A stretch of DNA of 64,000 bases, taken from Cognatundibacterium rivi. GTDB taxonomy: Bacteria; Pseudomonadota; Gammaproteobacteria; Burkholderiales; Burkholderiaceae_D. Below the pieces are notes generated by a model that searched no databases, was not told where the DNA came from, and saw only the letters and a program-made list of their open reading frames with translations. Position numbers and translations under genes: made by a program. Where the stretch lies: contig NZ_JAGSPK010000004.1 in assembly GCF_018139565.1 (NCBI RefSeq), positions 310,001 to 374,000 of the forward strand, in the 5' to 3' direction. How positions within the stretch are numbered: the first letter of the stretch is position 1; the number at the start of each line of letters is the position of its first letter. Positions 26,758 through 35,589 of the stretch are shown piece after piece.

Positions 26758-29718
26758 ATGTTGTTAACTCGTAAAGGTGACGCTGCGTCGCGCGCACAAA
26801 CACGTTTTTCATCCGGACTTGCGGAGTCGCTCGCACGTGCACTGCCGACCATGGATAGACGTGGCTTTTTGAAGCGTTCTGGTATTGGCGTTGGTGCTGG
26901 TATTGCGGCATCGCAATTAGGGCTGATAAAAAAAGCAAAAGCTTCCGTATCTGGTGCTGCATCTGGTGGAAAAATTGAAGTGCGCCGCACAGTTTGCACG
27001 CACTGTTCCGTTGGCTGTGCCGTCGATGCGGTTGTTGAGAATGGCGTCTGGGTCAGACAAAATCCGGTCTTTGATTCACCTATTAACCTTGGCGCGCATT
27101 GCGCGAAAGGTGCTGCCTTGCGTGAGCATGGTCATGGTGAATATCGTCTGAAATACCCGATGAAGCTGGTTAACGGCAAGTATCAGCGTATCAGTTGGGA
27201 TCAGGCATTGACTGAAATTGCTGACAAGTTGCTTGATATTAAAAAGACGTCTGGTCCTGATTCGACGTTCTTTGTCGGTTCATCGAAACACAATAACGAG
27301 CAGGCAATGTTGTTGCGTAAGTTTGTGTCTTTTTACGGCACAAATAATACCGATCATCAGGCACGTATCTGTCACTCCACCACTGTTGCAGGTGTTTCGA
27401 ATACCTGGGGCTATGGTGCTATGACCAATAGTTACAATGATATGCAGAATGCGAAAGCGGCGCTGTATATCGGGTCGAACGCGGCGGAAGCGCATCCGGT
27501 GTCGATGCTGCATTTGCTGCATGCGAAAGAGAACGGCTGCAAAGTCATCGTAGTCGATCCGCGTTACACACGTACAGCGGCAAAATCGAATCAATATATC
27601 CGTATTCGCTCCGGCTCAGATATTCCATTTTTATACGGCATGATGTATCACATCTTCAAAAATGGCTGGGAAGATAAGCAGTACATTCATGACCGTGTTT
27701 ACGGGATGGAGAAAATTAAAGAAGAAGCGCTGAAATGGACGCCGGAAAAAGTAGAAGAGGCTTGCGGCGTACCTGAAGATCAGGTTTATAAGGCAGCTGA
27801 AACGATGGCCATGAATCGCCCATCGACAGTGGTCTGGTGTATGGGACAGACTCAGCATACGATAGGTAATGCGATCGTACGCGCTTCTTGTCTGTTGCAA
27901 CTGGTGCTCGGTAACATCGGTAAATCCGGTGGCGGTACAAATATTTTCCGTGGTCACGATAACGTGCAGGGCGCGACAGACGTCGGCCCGAACCCTGATT
28001 CACTGCCGGGCTATTTCGGTCTGGCAACGGGTGCCTGGAAACACTGGTGTAACGTCTGGGGCGTCGATTACGAATGGGTCAAGAAGCAGTTCGCTTCTCA
28101 GGCGATGATGGAAAAGTCGGGCACGACGGTATCGCGCTGGATTGATGCGGTTCTTGAAAAGAATGAACTGATCGATCAGGAGAACAACGTCAAGGCGATG
28201 GTATTCTGGGGTCACGCTCCGAACTCTCAGACGCGCGGCCTGGAAATGAAAAAGGCATTCGATAAGCTCGATATGCTGGTCGTGATTGATCCTTATCCAT
28301 CGGCTACGGCTGCGATGGCGGCGATGAAGACGGAAGATCAGCAACTCAATCCTAAGCGTCAGGTATATCTGTTACCGGCAGCAACGCAGTTTGAAACATC
28401 GGGCTCGGTCACTGCATCGAACCGTTCGATTCAATGGCGCGAAAAAGTCATTGAACCACTGTTCGAGTCCCGCACTGACCACATGATCATGTATCAACTG
28501 GCAGAAAAACTCGGGTTTGCAAAAGAGCTGGTGGCGAAGCTGAAAATGGTGCCGGGTAAAGGCGGCATGATGGAGCCAGAACCAGAATCCATGCTGCAAG
28601 AGATCAATCGCGGAACCTGGACGATAGGTTATACCGGTCAGTCTCCTGAGCGTTTAAAAGCGCATATGCGCAATATGCATTTGTTTGACGTGAAAACGCT
28701 CAAATGCAAAGGCGGTAAAGACCCGGTCAGTGGTTACGATATGACGGGTGATTACTTCGGTCTGCCGTGGCCTTGTTATGGCACGCCAGAACTCAAGCAT
28801 CCGGGCTCTCCTAATTTGTACGATACCTCCAAGCACGTCATGGATGGTGGCGGTAATTTCCGTGCGAACTTCGGTGTTGAGCGCGAAGGCGTCAGTTTGC
28901 TGGCAGAAGATGGCTCTCATTCTCTCGGTGCTGAGATTACTACTGGTTATCCGGAATTTGATCACGTCCTGCTGAAAAAACTGGGCTGGTGGGATGATCT
29001 GACCGAGGCAGAAAAGAAAGCAGCAGAAGGCAAAAACTGGAAAACTGACTTGTCCGGCGGTATTCAGCGCGTGGTCATGAAAGTGCATGGCTGCCATCCT
29101 TTCGGTAATGCGAAGGCACGGGCGATCGTCTGGAATTTCCCTGATCCTGTGCCTCAGCACCGCGAACCTTTGTTTGGTACGCGTCCTGATCTGGTTGCGA
29201 AATATCCGACTCACGATGACAAGAAAGCGTTCTGGCGTATGCCGACGCTGTACAAGTCTGTGCAGCAGAAAAACGTCGAAGCAAAACTGTACGAAAAATT
29301 CCCTATCATCCTTACCTCCGGACGTCTGGTGGAATACGAAGGTGGTGGTGAGGAAACACGTTCCAATCCGTGGCTCGCTGAATTGCAACAAGAAAACTTT
29401 GTTGAACTCAATCCAAAAGCAGCGGCTGACCGCGGTATCCGTAATGGCGAATATGTGATTGTTTCGACGCCAACCGGTGCGCGCATCAAAGTCAGAGCGT
29501 TGGTAACGCCACGTGTGGCTGAAGATACGGCGTTTATTCCTTTCCACTTCTCAGGCTGGTGGCAGGGCAAGGATATGAAAGAATTTTATCCGGAAGGTGC
29601 GATGCCGATCGTGCGCGGTGAGGCAGTGAACACTGCAACGACTTATGGTTACGATTCGGTCACGATGATGCAAGAAACCAAGACCACGATTTGTAATATC
29701 GAACGGTTTGCAGCGTAA
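26758..29718 (+). CDS. fdhA: Formate dehydrogenase alpha subunit (molybdopterin, Cys type)
   Basis: The 986-residue catalytic subunit starts with a Tat signal containing DRRGFLKRSG (about 33-42). A 4Fe-4S motif, CTHCSVGC with a later GAHCAKG, lies at about 80-120. The molybdenum/tungsten ligand is Cys205 in NTDHQARICHSTTV, followed by the conserved His206; it is encoded by TGT, so no selenocysteine is used. Central and C-terminal molybdopterin-guanine-dinucleotide regions include FWGHAPNSQTRG and LTSGRLVEYEGGGEETRSN. It oxidises formate to CO2 on the periplasmic side and passes electrons through FdhB to the cytochrome b subunit FdhC. Sits between the Tat peptide gene and fdhB. Confidence 0.95.
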   Translation: MLLTRKGDAASRAQTRFSSGLAESLARALPTMDRRGFLKRSGIGVGAGIAASQLGLIKKAKASVSGAASGGKIEVRRTVCTHCSVGCAVDAVVENGVWVRQNPVFDSPINLGAHCAKGAALREHGHGEYRLKYPMKLVNGKYQRISWDQALTEIADKLLDIKKTSGPDSTFFVGSSKHNNEQAMLLRKFVSFYGTNNTDHQARICHSTTVAGVSNTWGYGAMTNSYNDMQNAKAALYIGSNAAEAHPVSMLHLLHAKENGCKVIVVDPRYTRTAAKSNQYIRIRSGSDIPFLYGMMYHIFKNGWEDKQYIHDRVYGMEKIKEEALKWTPEKVEEACGVPEDQVYKAAETMAMNRPSTVVWCMGQTQHTIGNAIVRASCLLQLVLGNIGKSGGGTNIFRGHDNVQGATDVGPNPDSLPGYFGLATGAWKHWCNVWGVDYEWVKKQFASQAMMEKSGTTVSRWIDAVLEKNELIDQENNVKAMVFWGHAPNSQTRGLEMKKAFDKLDMLVVIDPYPSATAAMAAMKTEDQQLNPKRQVYLLPAATQFETSGSVTASNRSIQWREKVIEPLFESRTDHMIMYQLAEKLGFAKELVAKLKMVPGKGGMMEPEPESMLQEINRGTWTIGYTGQSPERLKAHMRNMHLFDVKTLKCKGGKDPVSGYDMTGDYFGLPWPCYGTPELKHPGSPNLYDTSKHVMDGGGNFRANFGVEREGVSLLAEDGSHSLGAEITTGYPEFDHVLLKKLGWWDDLTEAEKKAAEGKNWKTDLSGGIQRVVMKVHGCHPFGNAKARAIVWNFPDPVPQHREPLFGTRPDLVAKYPTHDDKKAFWRMPTLYKSVQQKNVEAKLYEKFPIILTSGRLVEYEGGGEETRSNPWLAELQQENFVELNPKAAADRGIRNGEYVIVSTPTGARIKVRALVTPRVAEDTAFIPFHFSGWWQGKDMKEFYPEGAMPIVRGEAVNTATTYGYDSVTMMQETKTTICNIERFAA

Positions 29719-29735
29719 TTTCACAGGAGAAAAAA

Positions 29736-30371
29736 ATGGCAAGAATGAAATTTATCTGTGATGCAGAGCGCTGTATCGAATGCAATAGCTGCGTGACAGC
29801 ATGTAAGAACGAACATGAAGTACCGTGGGGTGTTAATCGCCGCCGCGTGGTGACCGTCAACGATGGCGTTATTGGACAGGAAAAATCGATTTCCGTCGCA
29901 TGTATGCACTGCTCTGACGCACCTTGTATGGCGGTGTGTCCGGTTGATTGTTTTTACCGCACCGATGAAGGCGTGGTTTTACACAATAAAGACATCTGCA
30001 TTGGTTGCGGCTATTGTTCTTATGCCTGCCCGTTCGGTGCGCCGCAGTTCCCATCAAACGGAACTTTTGGTTTGCGCGGAAAAATGGACAAATGTACTTT
30101 CTGCTCCGGCGGACCAGAAGAAGATGGTTCGGAAAAAGAGTTTGAAAAATATGGTCGTAATCGCCTGGCTGAAGGTAAGTTGCCTTTATGCGCGGAGATG
30201 TGTTCGACCAAGGCGCTGCTCGGTGGCGACGGCGATGTGATCGCAGACATCTTCCGTAACCGCGTGGTTAAGCGTGGTAAGGGCAGTGAAGTCTGGGGTT
30301 GGGGCACCGCTTATGGCAAGGGCAATAATCCAGAGGCGAAACCTGAGTTGCAGCCGGCCACGGAGAAATAA
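29736..30371 (+). CDS. fdhB: Formate dehydrogenase beta subunit (4Fe-4S)
   Basis: The 211-residue ferredoxin-like subunit contains four cysteine groups: CDAERCIECNSCVTACKNE, CMHCSDAPCMAVCPVDC, CIGCGYCSYACPFGAPQF, and the late CTFCSG with CAEMCSTKAL. That gives four 4Fe-4S clusters forming the wire between FdhA and FdhC. It lacks the C-terminal membrane helix of E. coli FdnH-type beta subunits, ending in a soluble tail. AGGAG lies upstream of the start. It has no signal peptide and is presumably exported as a complex with FdhA through the FdhA Tat signal. Confidence 0.93.
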   Translation: MARMKFICDAERCIECNSCVTACKNEHEVPWGVNRRRVVTVNDGVIGQEKSISVACMHCSDAPCMAVCPVDCFYRTDEGVVLHNKDICIGCGYCSYACPFGAPQFPSNGTFGLRGKMDKCTFCSGGPEEDGSEKEFEKYGRNRLAEGKLPLCAEMCSTKALLGGDGDVIADIFRNRVVKRGKGSEVWGWGTAYGKGNNPEAKPELQPATEK

Positions 30372-30374
30372 ATC

Positions 30375-30608
30375 ATGAAAAAAACAGTGATGATAATTTC
30401 AGGTTTGCTTGCGCTGATGAGTTTGTCCGCCTGTGGCGAACGTGATCAGGCAACTACAACCAAGCGTGGTCTGGTCGATGAAAAGGCATGGAAGGGGGCG
30501 CACAACGAGTTCGTTGTGAAAGAGTGGACTCCCGGCGATAAAACGGCGTGGGAAAACCAGATCCGTGCCCGTAATCAATACCAGAACGAGTATGTCAAAA
30601 CCAATTAA
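30375..30608 (+). CDS. Small predicted lipoprotein in fdh operon
   Basis: A 77-residue protein with a signal sequence ending in the lipobox LSAC (Cys20), giving a mature peptide of about 58 residues that is rich in charged residues and ends NQIRARNQYQNEYVKTN. It starts 3 nt after fdhB and lies 14 nt before fdhC, so it is certainly part of the operon. I recognise no family beyond its position. A periplasmic membrane-anchored assembly or docking factor for the FdhABC complex is possible, which is inference. Confidence 0.75.
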   Translation: MKKTVMIISGLLALMSLSACGERDQATTTKRGLVDEKAWKGAHNEFVVKEWTPGDKTAWENQIRARNQYQNEYVKTN

Positions 30609-30622
30609 ACCAAGGAGTTGAC

Positions 30623-31762
30623 ATGAGATCTTTGATTCTTTCGCTGACCTTGGCACTGACAGCAACACTGGCATCTGCACAGAATGCCGGGCAAGCTGCA
30701 GCACCGGCAAATGCGGCGGCAGCGACGGCACCGGCAGAAAAACTGCCAGGTGTTGAGTCGGTCGATATCCTGAAACAAAATCAGGCAGAGCGCACGCAAA
30801 CACAACCCGGCAATCTCGCGCCGACATATCGTCTGGTGGCGGATGGCACCAAACATTATTCGAGCTTGCCAGCGCTGGAAGCTGGCGTGCTGATACAGGG
30901 GAAAACGCAATTTCCCGGTCAGGCACGGGCGACGACAGCAGGTGAGGCATGGCGTCAATATAGAAATGGCCCGCTGACGATGATCGGCGGTGGCATTTTG
31001 CTGGCGGCGTTAGTCGCAGTGGCTGCGATGTATCTGACTCGCGGTCAGATTCGTCTCGATGGCCCGCGCACCGGTCGCCTGATTGAGCGTTTCACACCGA
31101 CTGAGCGTACGCTGCACTGGAGTATGGCGTTGAGCTTCGTTGCTCTGGCAAGCTCCGGTATTGTGATGCTGTTTGGTAAGCACATATTGTTGCCATTCTT
31201 TGGCTTGACGCTGTTCGGCTGGCTGGCATTTTTATGCAAGAACATTCATAACTTTGTCGGCCCGATATTCACGGTGTCCATCATTCTGTTTTTTATTAAA
31301 TTTGCCCGCGATAATTTACCGTCGGCATCGGATATTAAATGGATGGCGAAACTGGGCGGTTTGCTCAGCGGCGCCCATGTGAGTTCGCATCGTTTCAACG
31401 CCGGTGAAAAAATTATTTTCTGGGGCGGCGTGGTTGGCCTCGGTCTGATTGTCAGTGCATCTGGCTTTGTGCTCGATAAACTGGTGCCAGGATTTGAATA
31501 TAGCCGCGCTTACATGCAGATTGCCAGCGTTGTGCACATCGCTGCGGCGATGCTGGCAGCCGGTATGGTGATTGGTCACATCTATCTCGGTACGATAGGG
31601 ATGGAAGGTGCGTATGAATCCATGCGTACCGGCTATGTCGATGACGTCTGGGCGAAAGAGCATCACGATCTCTGGTATGCCGATATCGAGCAAGGAAAAA
31701 TTCCGCGTGTGCGCAGTGCGACGGCGACAGCGGAATCCAAAGTAGCCGTGGTCAACGCCTAG
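30623..31762 (+). CDS. fdhC: Formate dehydrogenase gamma subunit, cytochrome b556
   Basis: The 379-residue protein has a cleavable-looking signal (1-19, ending ASA), a periplasmic stretch of about 95 residues rich in Ala/Pro/Gln, and five hydrophobic segments: one at about 117-138 and four in the cytochrome b core (about 165-185, 190-210, 210-235, 270-295 and 310-335 with some overlap). His in ERTLHWSMALSF, KNIHNFVG and SVVHIAAAMLAAGMVIGHIYLG are the heme b ligand candidates. It anchors FdhAB to the inner membrane and passes electrons to quinone. AAGGAG precedes the start. The extended N-terminal region is usual for the FdhC branch of betaproteobacteria. Confidence 0.9.
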   Translation: MRSLILSLTLALTATLASAQNAGQAAAPANAAAATAPAEKLPGVESVDILKQNQAERTQTQPGNLAPTYRLVADGTKHYSSLPALEAGVLIQGKTQFPGQARATTAGEAWRQYRNGPLTMIGGGILLAALVAVAAMYLTRGQIRLDGPRTGRLIERFTPTERTLHWSMALSFVALASSGIVMLFGKHILLPFFGLTLFGWLAFLCKNIHNFVGPIFTVSIILFFIKFARDNLPSASDIKWMAKLGGLLSGAHVSSHRFNAGEKIIFWGGVVGLGLIVSASGFVLDKLVPGFEYSRAYMQIASVVHIAAAMLAAGMVIGHIYLGTIGMEGAYESMRTGYVDDVWAKEHHDLWYADIEQGKIPRVRSATATAESKVAVVNA

Positions 31763-31779
31763 TTGAGTGGGAGAAGAAA

Positions 31780-32139
31780 ATGAAATCTAAGAATTTATTG
31801 TCGGTGACATCGGTGTGCGTAGCGTTGTTGAGCAGCTTATTTGCAACGGCCAGCTTCGCTAAATTGCCGGAACCGACACCGGAAGCAAAAGCGAAGGCGG
31901 CTGAAGCCAAGGCAAAAACAGCCTGGTCAGATAAAGTAGCTGCGTATCAGCTATGCAAATCGCAAGACAAAGTGGCAGCGGCTTATCTGAAGGGAAAAGA
32001 CGCCAAAGCGGTGGTGGCAACACCTGCGTGCACTGATCCTGGTCCGTATGTGCCGGAAGTCGCCGCTGCTCCTGTCGCTGCGTCCGCGGTTGCTGCGACA
32101 GCACCCGCAAGCAAGATGCCGGTAGCAATCAAGAAGTAA
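31780..32139 (+). CDS. Small Ala/Lys-rich periplasmic protein in fdh operon
   Basis: A 119-residue protein with an N-terminal signal peptide ending ASFA and a mature part rich in Ala, Lys and Pro. Two cysteines are left in the mature chain, in AYQLCKSQDK and ATPACTDPG, which could form one disulfide. Residues 32-50 (PEAKAKAAEAKAKTAWSD) look helical. It lies 17 nt after fdhC with GGGAGAA before the start, as the last gene before the fdhD region. No known family is recognised; a periplasmic accessory of the dehydrogenase is a guess from position. Confidence 0.7.
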   Translation: MKSKNLLSVTSVCVALLSSLFATASFAKLPEPTPEAKAKAAEAKAKTAWSDKVAAYQLCKSQDKVAAAYLKGKDAKAVVATPACTDPGPYVPEVAAAPVAASAVAATAPASKMPVAIKK

Positions 32140-32218
32140 GTTCTGTCCCGTAAAATACACATACTCCCCCCTTAAAATGGCGTTTTACCCTTAATCTCCT
32201 TATAGATATTGGGCTGCC

Positions 32219-32243
32219 AAATATACTCCGGGGGAGTATATTT
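32219..32243. promoter_or_regulatory. 25-bp palindrome with GC tract upstream of fdhD
   Basis: Arms AAATATACTCC (32219-32229) and GGAGTATATTT (32233-32243) flank GGG. The core TACT-N7-AGTA with a G-rich centre resembles operators of the CsoR/RcnR/FrmR metal- and formaldehyde-sensor family. A related half-site, TACTCCCCCC, lies at 32162-32170. It could instead be an RNA hairpin (short TTTTC tail). Confidence 0.45.
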
Positions 32244-32277
32244 TCATCGATTTATGCCCTCCTGGCCGGAAAACATC

Positions 32278-33141
32278 ATGCCTGACTCTCCGTATATGCC
32301 AGAGCTGTCCAGATCCTCAGTCGCGCTGACCAAAGAAGTGCAGGTCACCGATGAGCGTGGTCGCGTTAATCTGATCTCCATTCCCGCTGAACGCCCATTA
32401 ACCGTTTATCTTGATAAGCGTGAACTGGTGACGCTGATGACCATGGGCGGCAATCCGGAAGCGTTGGTGCTGGGCTACCTGCGCAATCAACGTCTGCTGC
32501 GCCAGATCACCGATATCGCGTCAGTACAGGTGGATTGGGAAGTGTCTGCTGCGGCTGTCACCACGCATACCGGCGTCACCGATATTGAAGAGCGCACCTC
32601 GAAACGTGTCGTGACGACGGGTTGTGGTCAGGGTACGGTGTTTGGCGGCCTGATGGATGAGGTTGACCAGATTGTGTTACCGGATGATGCCCGTATCCGC
32701 CAGTCGGCACTATACAAAATTATCGATACGATCCGCACTCAGCAGTCGGTGTATAAAAAAGCCGGCTCGGTGCATGGTTGCGCCTTATTTTCAAATCAGG
32801 GCGAACTTTTATATTTTGTCGAAGACGTTGGTCGTCACAATGCCGTTGATGCGATCGCTGGAAAAATGTGGCTGGATCGGGTTGATGGCGGCGACAAAAT
32901 TTTTTACAGCACAGGTCGCCTGACATCTGAAATGGTGATTAAAGGAGCGCAGATGGGTATCCCCATTTTATTGTCGCGTTCCGGAACCACTGAGATGGGG
33001 CACCAGGTTGCATCGCAGATAGGCATGAGCCTGTTTTCCCGTTGCACAGGACGACATTTTCTCTTGCTGACGCATCCGCAGCGTCTTGAGTTCGAGCCAG
33101 AGTTGTTTGCTGAAACAACGCCCGCTTCAGTTTCTGCCTGA
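32278..33141 (+). CDS. fdhD: FdhD, sulfur carrier protein for formate dehydrogenase
   Basis: ATG 32278 with CCGGAAAA upstream gives 287 residues; a TTG at 32209 and an ATG at 32254 are in frame but less likely. The protein contains RPLTVYLDKRELVTLMTMGGNPEALVLGYL in parts (LTVYLDKREL, then TMGGNPEALVLG), the VVTTGCGQGTVF loop, and GSVHGCALF with VEDVGRHNAVDAIAG and GRLTSEMVIKGAQMGIPILLSRS. FdhD takes sulfur from the desulfurase IscS and transfers it to the molybdenum cofactor of formate dehydrogenase, which is needed for activity. The family cysteine motif (CxxC in E. coli) is reduced to a single Cys in TGCGQG here. It closes the fdh locus. Confidence 0.93.
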   Translation: MPDSPYMPELSRSSVALTKEVQVTDERGRVNLISIPAERPLTVYLDKRELVTLMTMGGNPEALVLGYLRNQRLLRQITDIASVQVDWEVSAAAVTTHTGVTDIEERTSKRVVTTGCGQGTVFGGLMDEVDQIVLPDDARIRQSALYKIIDTIRTQQSVYKKAGSVHGCALFSNQGELLYFVEDVGRHNAVDAIAGKMWLDRVDGGDKIFYSTGRLTSEMVIKGAQMGIPILLSRSGTTEMGHQVASQIGMSLFSRCTGRHFLLLTHPQRLEFEPELFAETTPASVSA

Positions 33142-33295
33142 GCCCTCACACCTTCGGTTCATTTTTTGAACCGCTGCATGGCCGCAGCCGGTATCCTCGC
33201 TGCGCTGAAAACGGTAAAATGCTGCTTTTAACTTTACCCGCATACTGGTGCGGCTTCTGCCACAGGCAGGCGCTGCACGTGGTGCAATTCATCTC

Positions 33296-34696
33296 ATGAC
33301 TGTCGTCCGTACCCGTTTTGCTCCCAGCCCGACTGGCTATCTTCACGTTGGCGGTGCCCGTACCGCTTTGTTCAGCTGGGCGTTTGCGCGCCATCATGGC
33401 GGCACTTTTGTCTTGCGCATTGAAGATACCGATCTTGAACGCTCCACGCCAGAAGCGGTGCAGGCGATTCTGGACGGCATGAACTGGCTTGGTCTGCAGC
33501 ATGATGAAGGTCCGTTTTATCAGATGCAGCGCATGGAACGCTATCGTTCAGTCCTGGCGGAAATGCTGGCCAATGGCACAGCCTATTATTGCTATTCCTC
33601 ACCCGAAGAAGTCGAGGCGATGCGTGAGCGTCAGCGTGCAGCTGGCGATAAGCCGCGTTACGACGGTACATGGCGTCCGGAAGCCGGTAAAACGCTGCCA
33701 GCGATACCGGCAGACCGTAAGCCAGTGATCCGTTTTAAAAATCCGCTGGATGGCGAAGTCAGCTGGAATGACGTCGTCAAGGGAACGATCACGATCAGCA
33801 ATAAAGAGCTGGACGATCTGGTCATTGCACGTCCAGATGGCACGCCAACTTATAATTTCTGCGTCGCAGTGGATGACTGGGATATGCAGATTACCCACGT
33901 CATTCGTGGCGATGACCATGTGAATAACACACCGCGTCAGATCAATATTCTGAATGCGCTCGGTGCGACGCTGCCGCAATACGGGCATGTTCCTATGATT
34001 CTGGGCACGGATGGACAAAAGTTGTCCAAGCGCCGCGATGCCGTCAGCGTGATGGATTACTTCGACAAGGGTTACCTTCCAGAGGCCATGCTGAACTATC
34101 TGGCGCGCCTGGGCTGGAGTCACGGCGATGACGAATTGTTCTCTATGGAGCAAATGTGCAGCTGGTTTGATCTGACCCATTTATCCGGTTCGGCGGCGCA
34201 GTTTAATCCTGAAAAACTGGCCTGGATTAATAACCACTACATCAAAGCCGCTGATAATCAGCGTCTTGCTGATTTAATTCGTCCGCAGATGGAAAAAGAT
34301 GGCGCCGTGTTTGCTAATGCACCAGCCTTAACGGCCGTGATCGCCTTGCTGAAAGAGCGCGCGAATACCACGGTAGAGCTGGGGCAGGCAGCGATGCTGT
34401 TTTATCGCCAGCCAGCGGCGGATGCTGCTTTGTTGACACAGCATGTGACTACTGCAGTAACGCCAGCATTGCGCCAATACGCGGAAGCTTGCAAAACAGT
34501 CGAATGGAATAAAGCCGCGTTGTCTGCTGCGCTGAAACAGGTGCTGGCAGATCATGCGCTGAAGATGCCGCAACTCGCGATGCCATTACGTTTGCTGTTA
34601 ACCGGGCAGTTGCAGACGCCATCAATTGATGCCGTTGTCGAATTGTTTGGTCGCGAAGTTGTTTTGCAGCGTCTTGCTGTGATCGCTGCTGATTAA
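33296..34696 (+). CDS. gltX: Glutamyl-tRNA synthetase
   Basis: ATG 33296 gives 466 residues, the normal length; an in-frame upstream start at 33248 adds 16 unrelated residues. The class I motifs are [20 protein letters not shown] (HIGH variant HVGG) and [15 protein letters not shown] (KMSKS variant KLSKR). It charges tRNA-Glu in the cytoplasm. It stands directly upstream of the tRNA-Ala and three tRNA-Glu genes, so an enzyme and its substrate RNA are neighbours. Confidence 0.96.
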   Translation: MTVVRTRFAPSPTGYLHVGGARTALFSWAFARHHGGTFVLRIEDTDLERSTPEAVQAILDGMNWLGLQHDEGPFYQMQRMERYRSVLAEMLANGTAYYCYSSPEEVEAMRERQRAAGDKPRYDGTWRPEAGKTLPAIPADRKPVIRFKNPLDGEVSWNDVVKGTITISNKELDDLVIARPDGTPTYNFCVAVDDWDMQITHVIRGDDHVNNTPRQINILNALGATLPQYGHVPMILGTDGQKLSKRRDAVSVMDYFDKGYLPEAMLNYLARLGWSHGDDELFSMEQMCSWFDLTHLSGSAAQFNPEKLAWINNHYIKAADNQRLADLIRPQMEKDGAVFANAPALTAVIALLKERANTTVELGQAAMLFYRQPAADAALLTQHVTTAVTPALRQYAEACKTVEWNKAALSAALKQVLADHALKMPQLAMPLRLLLTGQLQTPSIDAVVELFGREVVLQRLAVIAAD

Positions 34697-34720
34697 TCGA
34701 TAGTGAGAGTGGGTGAGGGC

Positions 34721-34749
34721 TTTACAATAAAGCGTTCATCCCCTATAAT
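34721..34749 (+). promoter_or_regulatory. Sigma70-type promoter for the tRNA-Ala/tRNA-Glu cluster
   Basis: TTTACA (34721-34726) and TATAAT (34744-34749) are spaced by 17 nt, and the tRNA-Ala begins 20 nt after the -10 box. Near-consensus quality fits a stable-RNA promoter. Confidence 0.75.
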
Positions 34750-34768
34750 CTCGCTTCTATTCTGTGTC

Positions 34769-34844
<76 letters not shown>

Positions 34845-34891
34845 AAAAGTGCACTGCCACCAGGCAGTATGCGAAACAGAAGATACTTGCT

Positions 34892-34967
34892 GTCCCCATC
34901 GTCTAGAGGCCTAGGACATCACCCTTTCACGGTGAGTACAGGGGTTCGAATCCCCTTGGGGACGCCA
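34892..34967 (+). tRNA. tRNA-Glu(UUC), copy 1
   Basis: A 76-nt gene with acceptor GTCCCCA/TGGGGAC, anticodon loop CTTTCAC giving UUC, T-loop TTCGAAT and encoded CCA. Identical to the next two copies. Confidence 0.97.
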
Positions 34968-35012
34968 ATAAATTTAATCGTGTTTATTGTGGGCAGCAAG
35001 TAAAGCAGTACA

Positions 35013-35036
35013 AGGTCAGTAACAAGGACAGAATAT
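35013..35036 (+). repeat. 24-nt direct repeat before tRNA-Glu copy 2
   Basis: The 24 nt immediately before copy 2 recur exactly before copy 3 (35147-35170), but not before copy 1. Together with the tRNA they form a duplicated unit spaced 134 nt, evidence of tandem duplication. Confidence 0.9.
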
Positions 35037-35112
35037 GTCCCCATCGTCTAGAGGCCTAGGACATCACCCTTTCACGGTGAGTACAGGGGTTCGAATCCCC
35101 TTGGGGACGCCA
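35037..35112 (+). tRNA. tRNA-Glu(UUC), copy 2
   Basis: Same 76-nt sequence as copy 1, starting 145 nt further along, with encoded CCA at 35110-35112. Confidence 0.97.
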
Positions 35113-35146
35113 GCTTTAAATCCACTTGCTGTTGTCAGGTAAGTGC

Positions 35147-35170
35147 AGGTCAGTAACAAGGACAGAATAT
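35147..35170 (+). repeat. 24-nt direct repeat before tRNA-Glu copy 3
   Basis: Exact copy of 35013-35036, directly abutting the tRNA. Confidence 0.9.
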
Positions 35171-35246
35171 GTCCCCATCGTCTAGAGGCCTAGGACATCA
35201 CCCTTTCACGGTGAGTACAGGGGTTCGAATCCCCTTGGGGACGCCA
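35171..35246 (+). tRNA. tRNA-Glu(UUC), copy 3
   Basis: Same 76-nt sequence as copies 1 and 2. It is the last gene before the accessory region that contains the restriction operon. Confidence 0.97.
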
Positions 35247-35300
35247 GGTTGATATGAGTGATTAATTTTAATGCGGAATTAATTGCTTCTATAAAAAATA

Positions 35301-35349
35301 AACCGAGGTACATCGACGAGATCCATCGTTCGTGTACCTCGGTTTTTTT
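35301..35349 (+). terminator. Terminator of the tRNA cluster
   Basis: A perfect 12-bp stem (35301-35312 with 35333-35344), a 20-nt loop and then a T run. It ends the tRNA-Ala/tRNA-Glu transcript. Confidence 0.85.
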
Positions 35350-35589
35350 ATGCTCGAATAAAAAGTGCGGCTATACGAAGTTTCAACACTTCATCGATGC
35401 CTCGCTGTGACTTAGCCTAATCATCAACAATCGACAACAAACGGCTGGTTCCGTTGCAGTCGTCCCATCCCCTCCGATGCGCATTGTCACTTCAAGAAAA
35501 ATCTACATTGAAGTTAGCATACGCGCGATTTAAACGTAGCAAAAAAGTCGTCACACGCCATCTCTGTTAATTCAACGAGAATATTGAGC
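35350..35589. other. Non-coding stretch at the tRNA/accessory region junction
   Basis: No supported gene. No copy of the tRNA-Glu 3' end (an attachment-site remnant) is seen here or at the far side of the accessory region. The only structured element between the last tRNA and the small frame at 35590 is the terminator ending at 35349. Confidence 0.5.

Noticed and set aside
26758-29718. Selenocysteine-type formate dehydrogenase
   Set aside because: The codon at the metal-ligand position is TGT (27370-27372), not TGA, and the frame is uninterrupted.
33153-33172. A hairpin CGGTTCA-TTTTT-TGAACCG after fdhD
   Set aside because: It has no T tail outside the stem and a loop made of T, so I do not list it as a terminator.
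34892-35246. Regularly spaced repeats that might suggest a CRISPR-like array
   Set aside because: The repeated units are complete tRNA-Glu genes with cloverleaf structure and encoded CCA; spacing is 145 and 134 nt.
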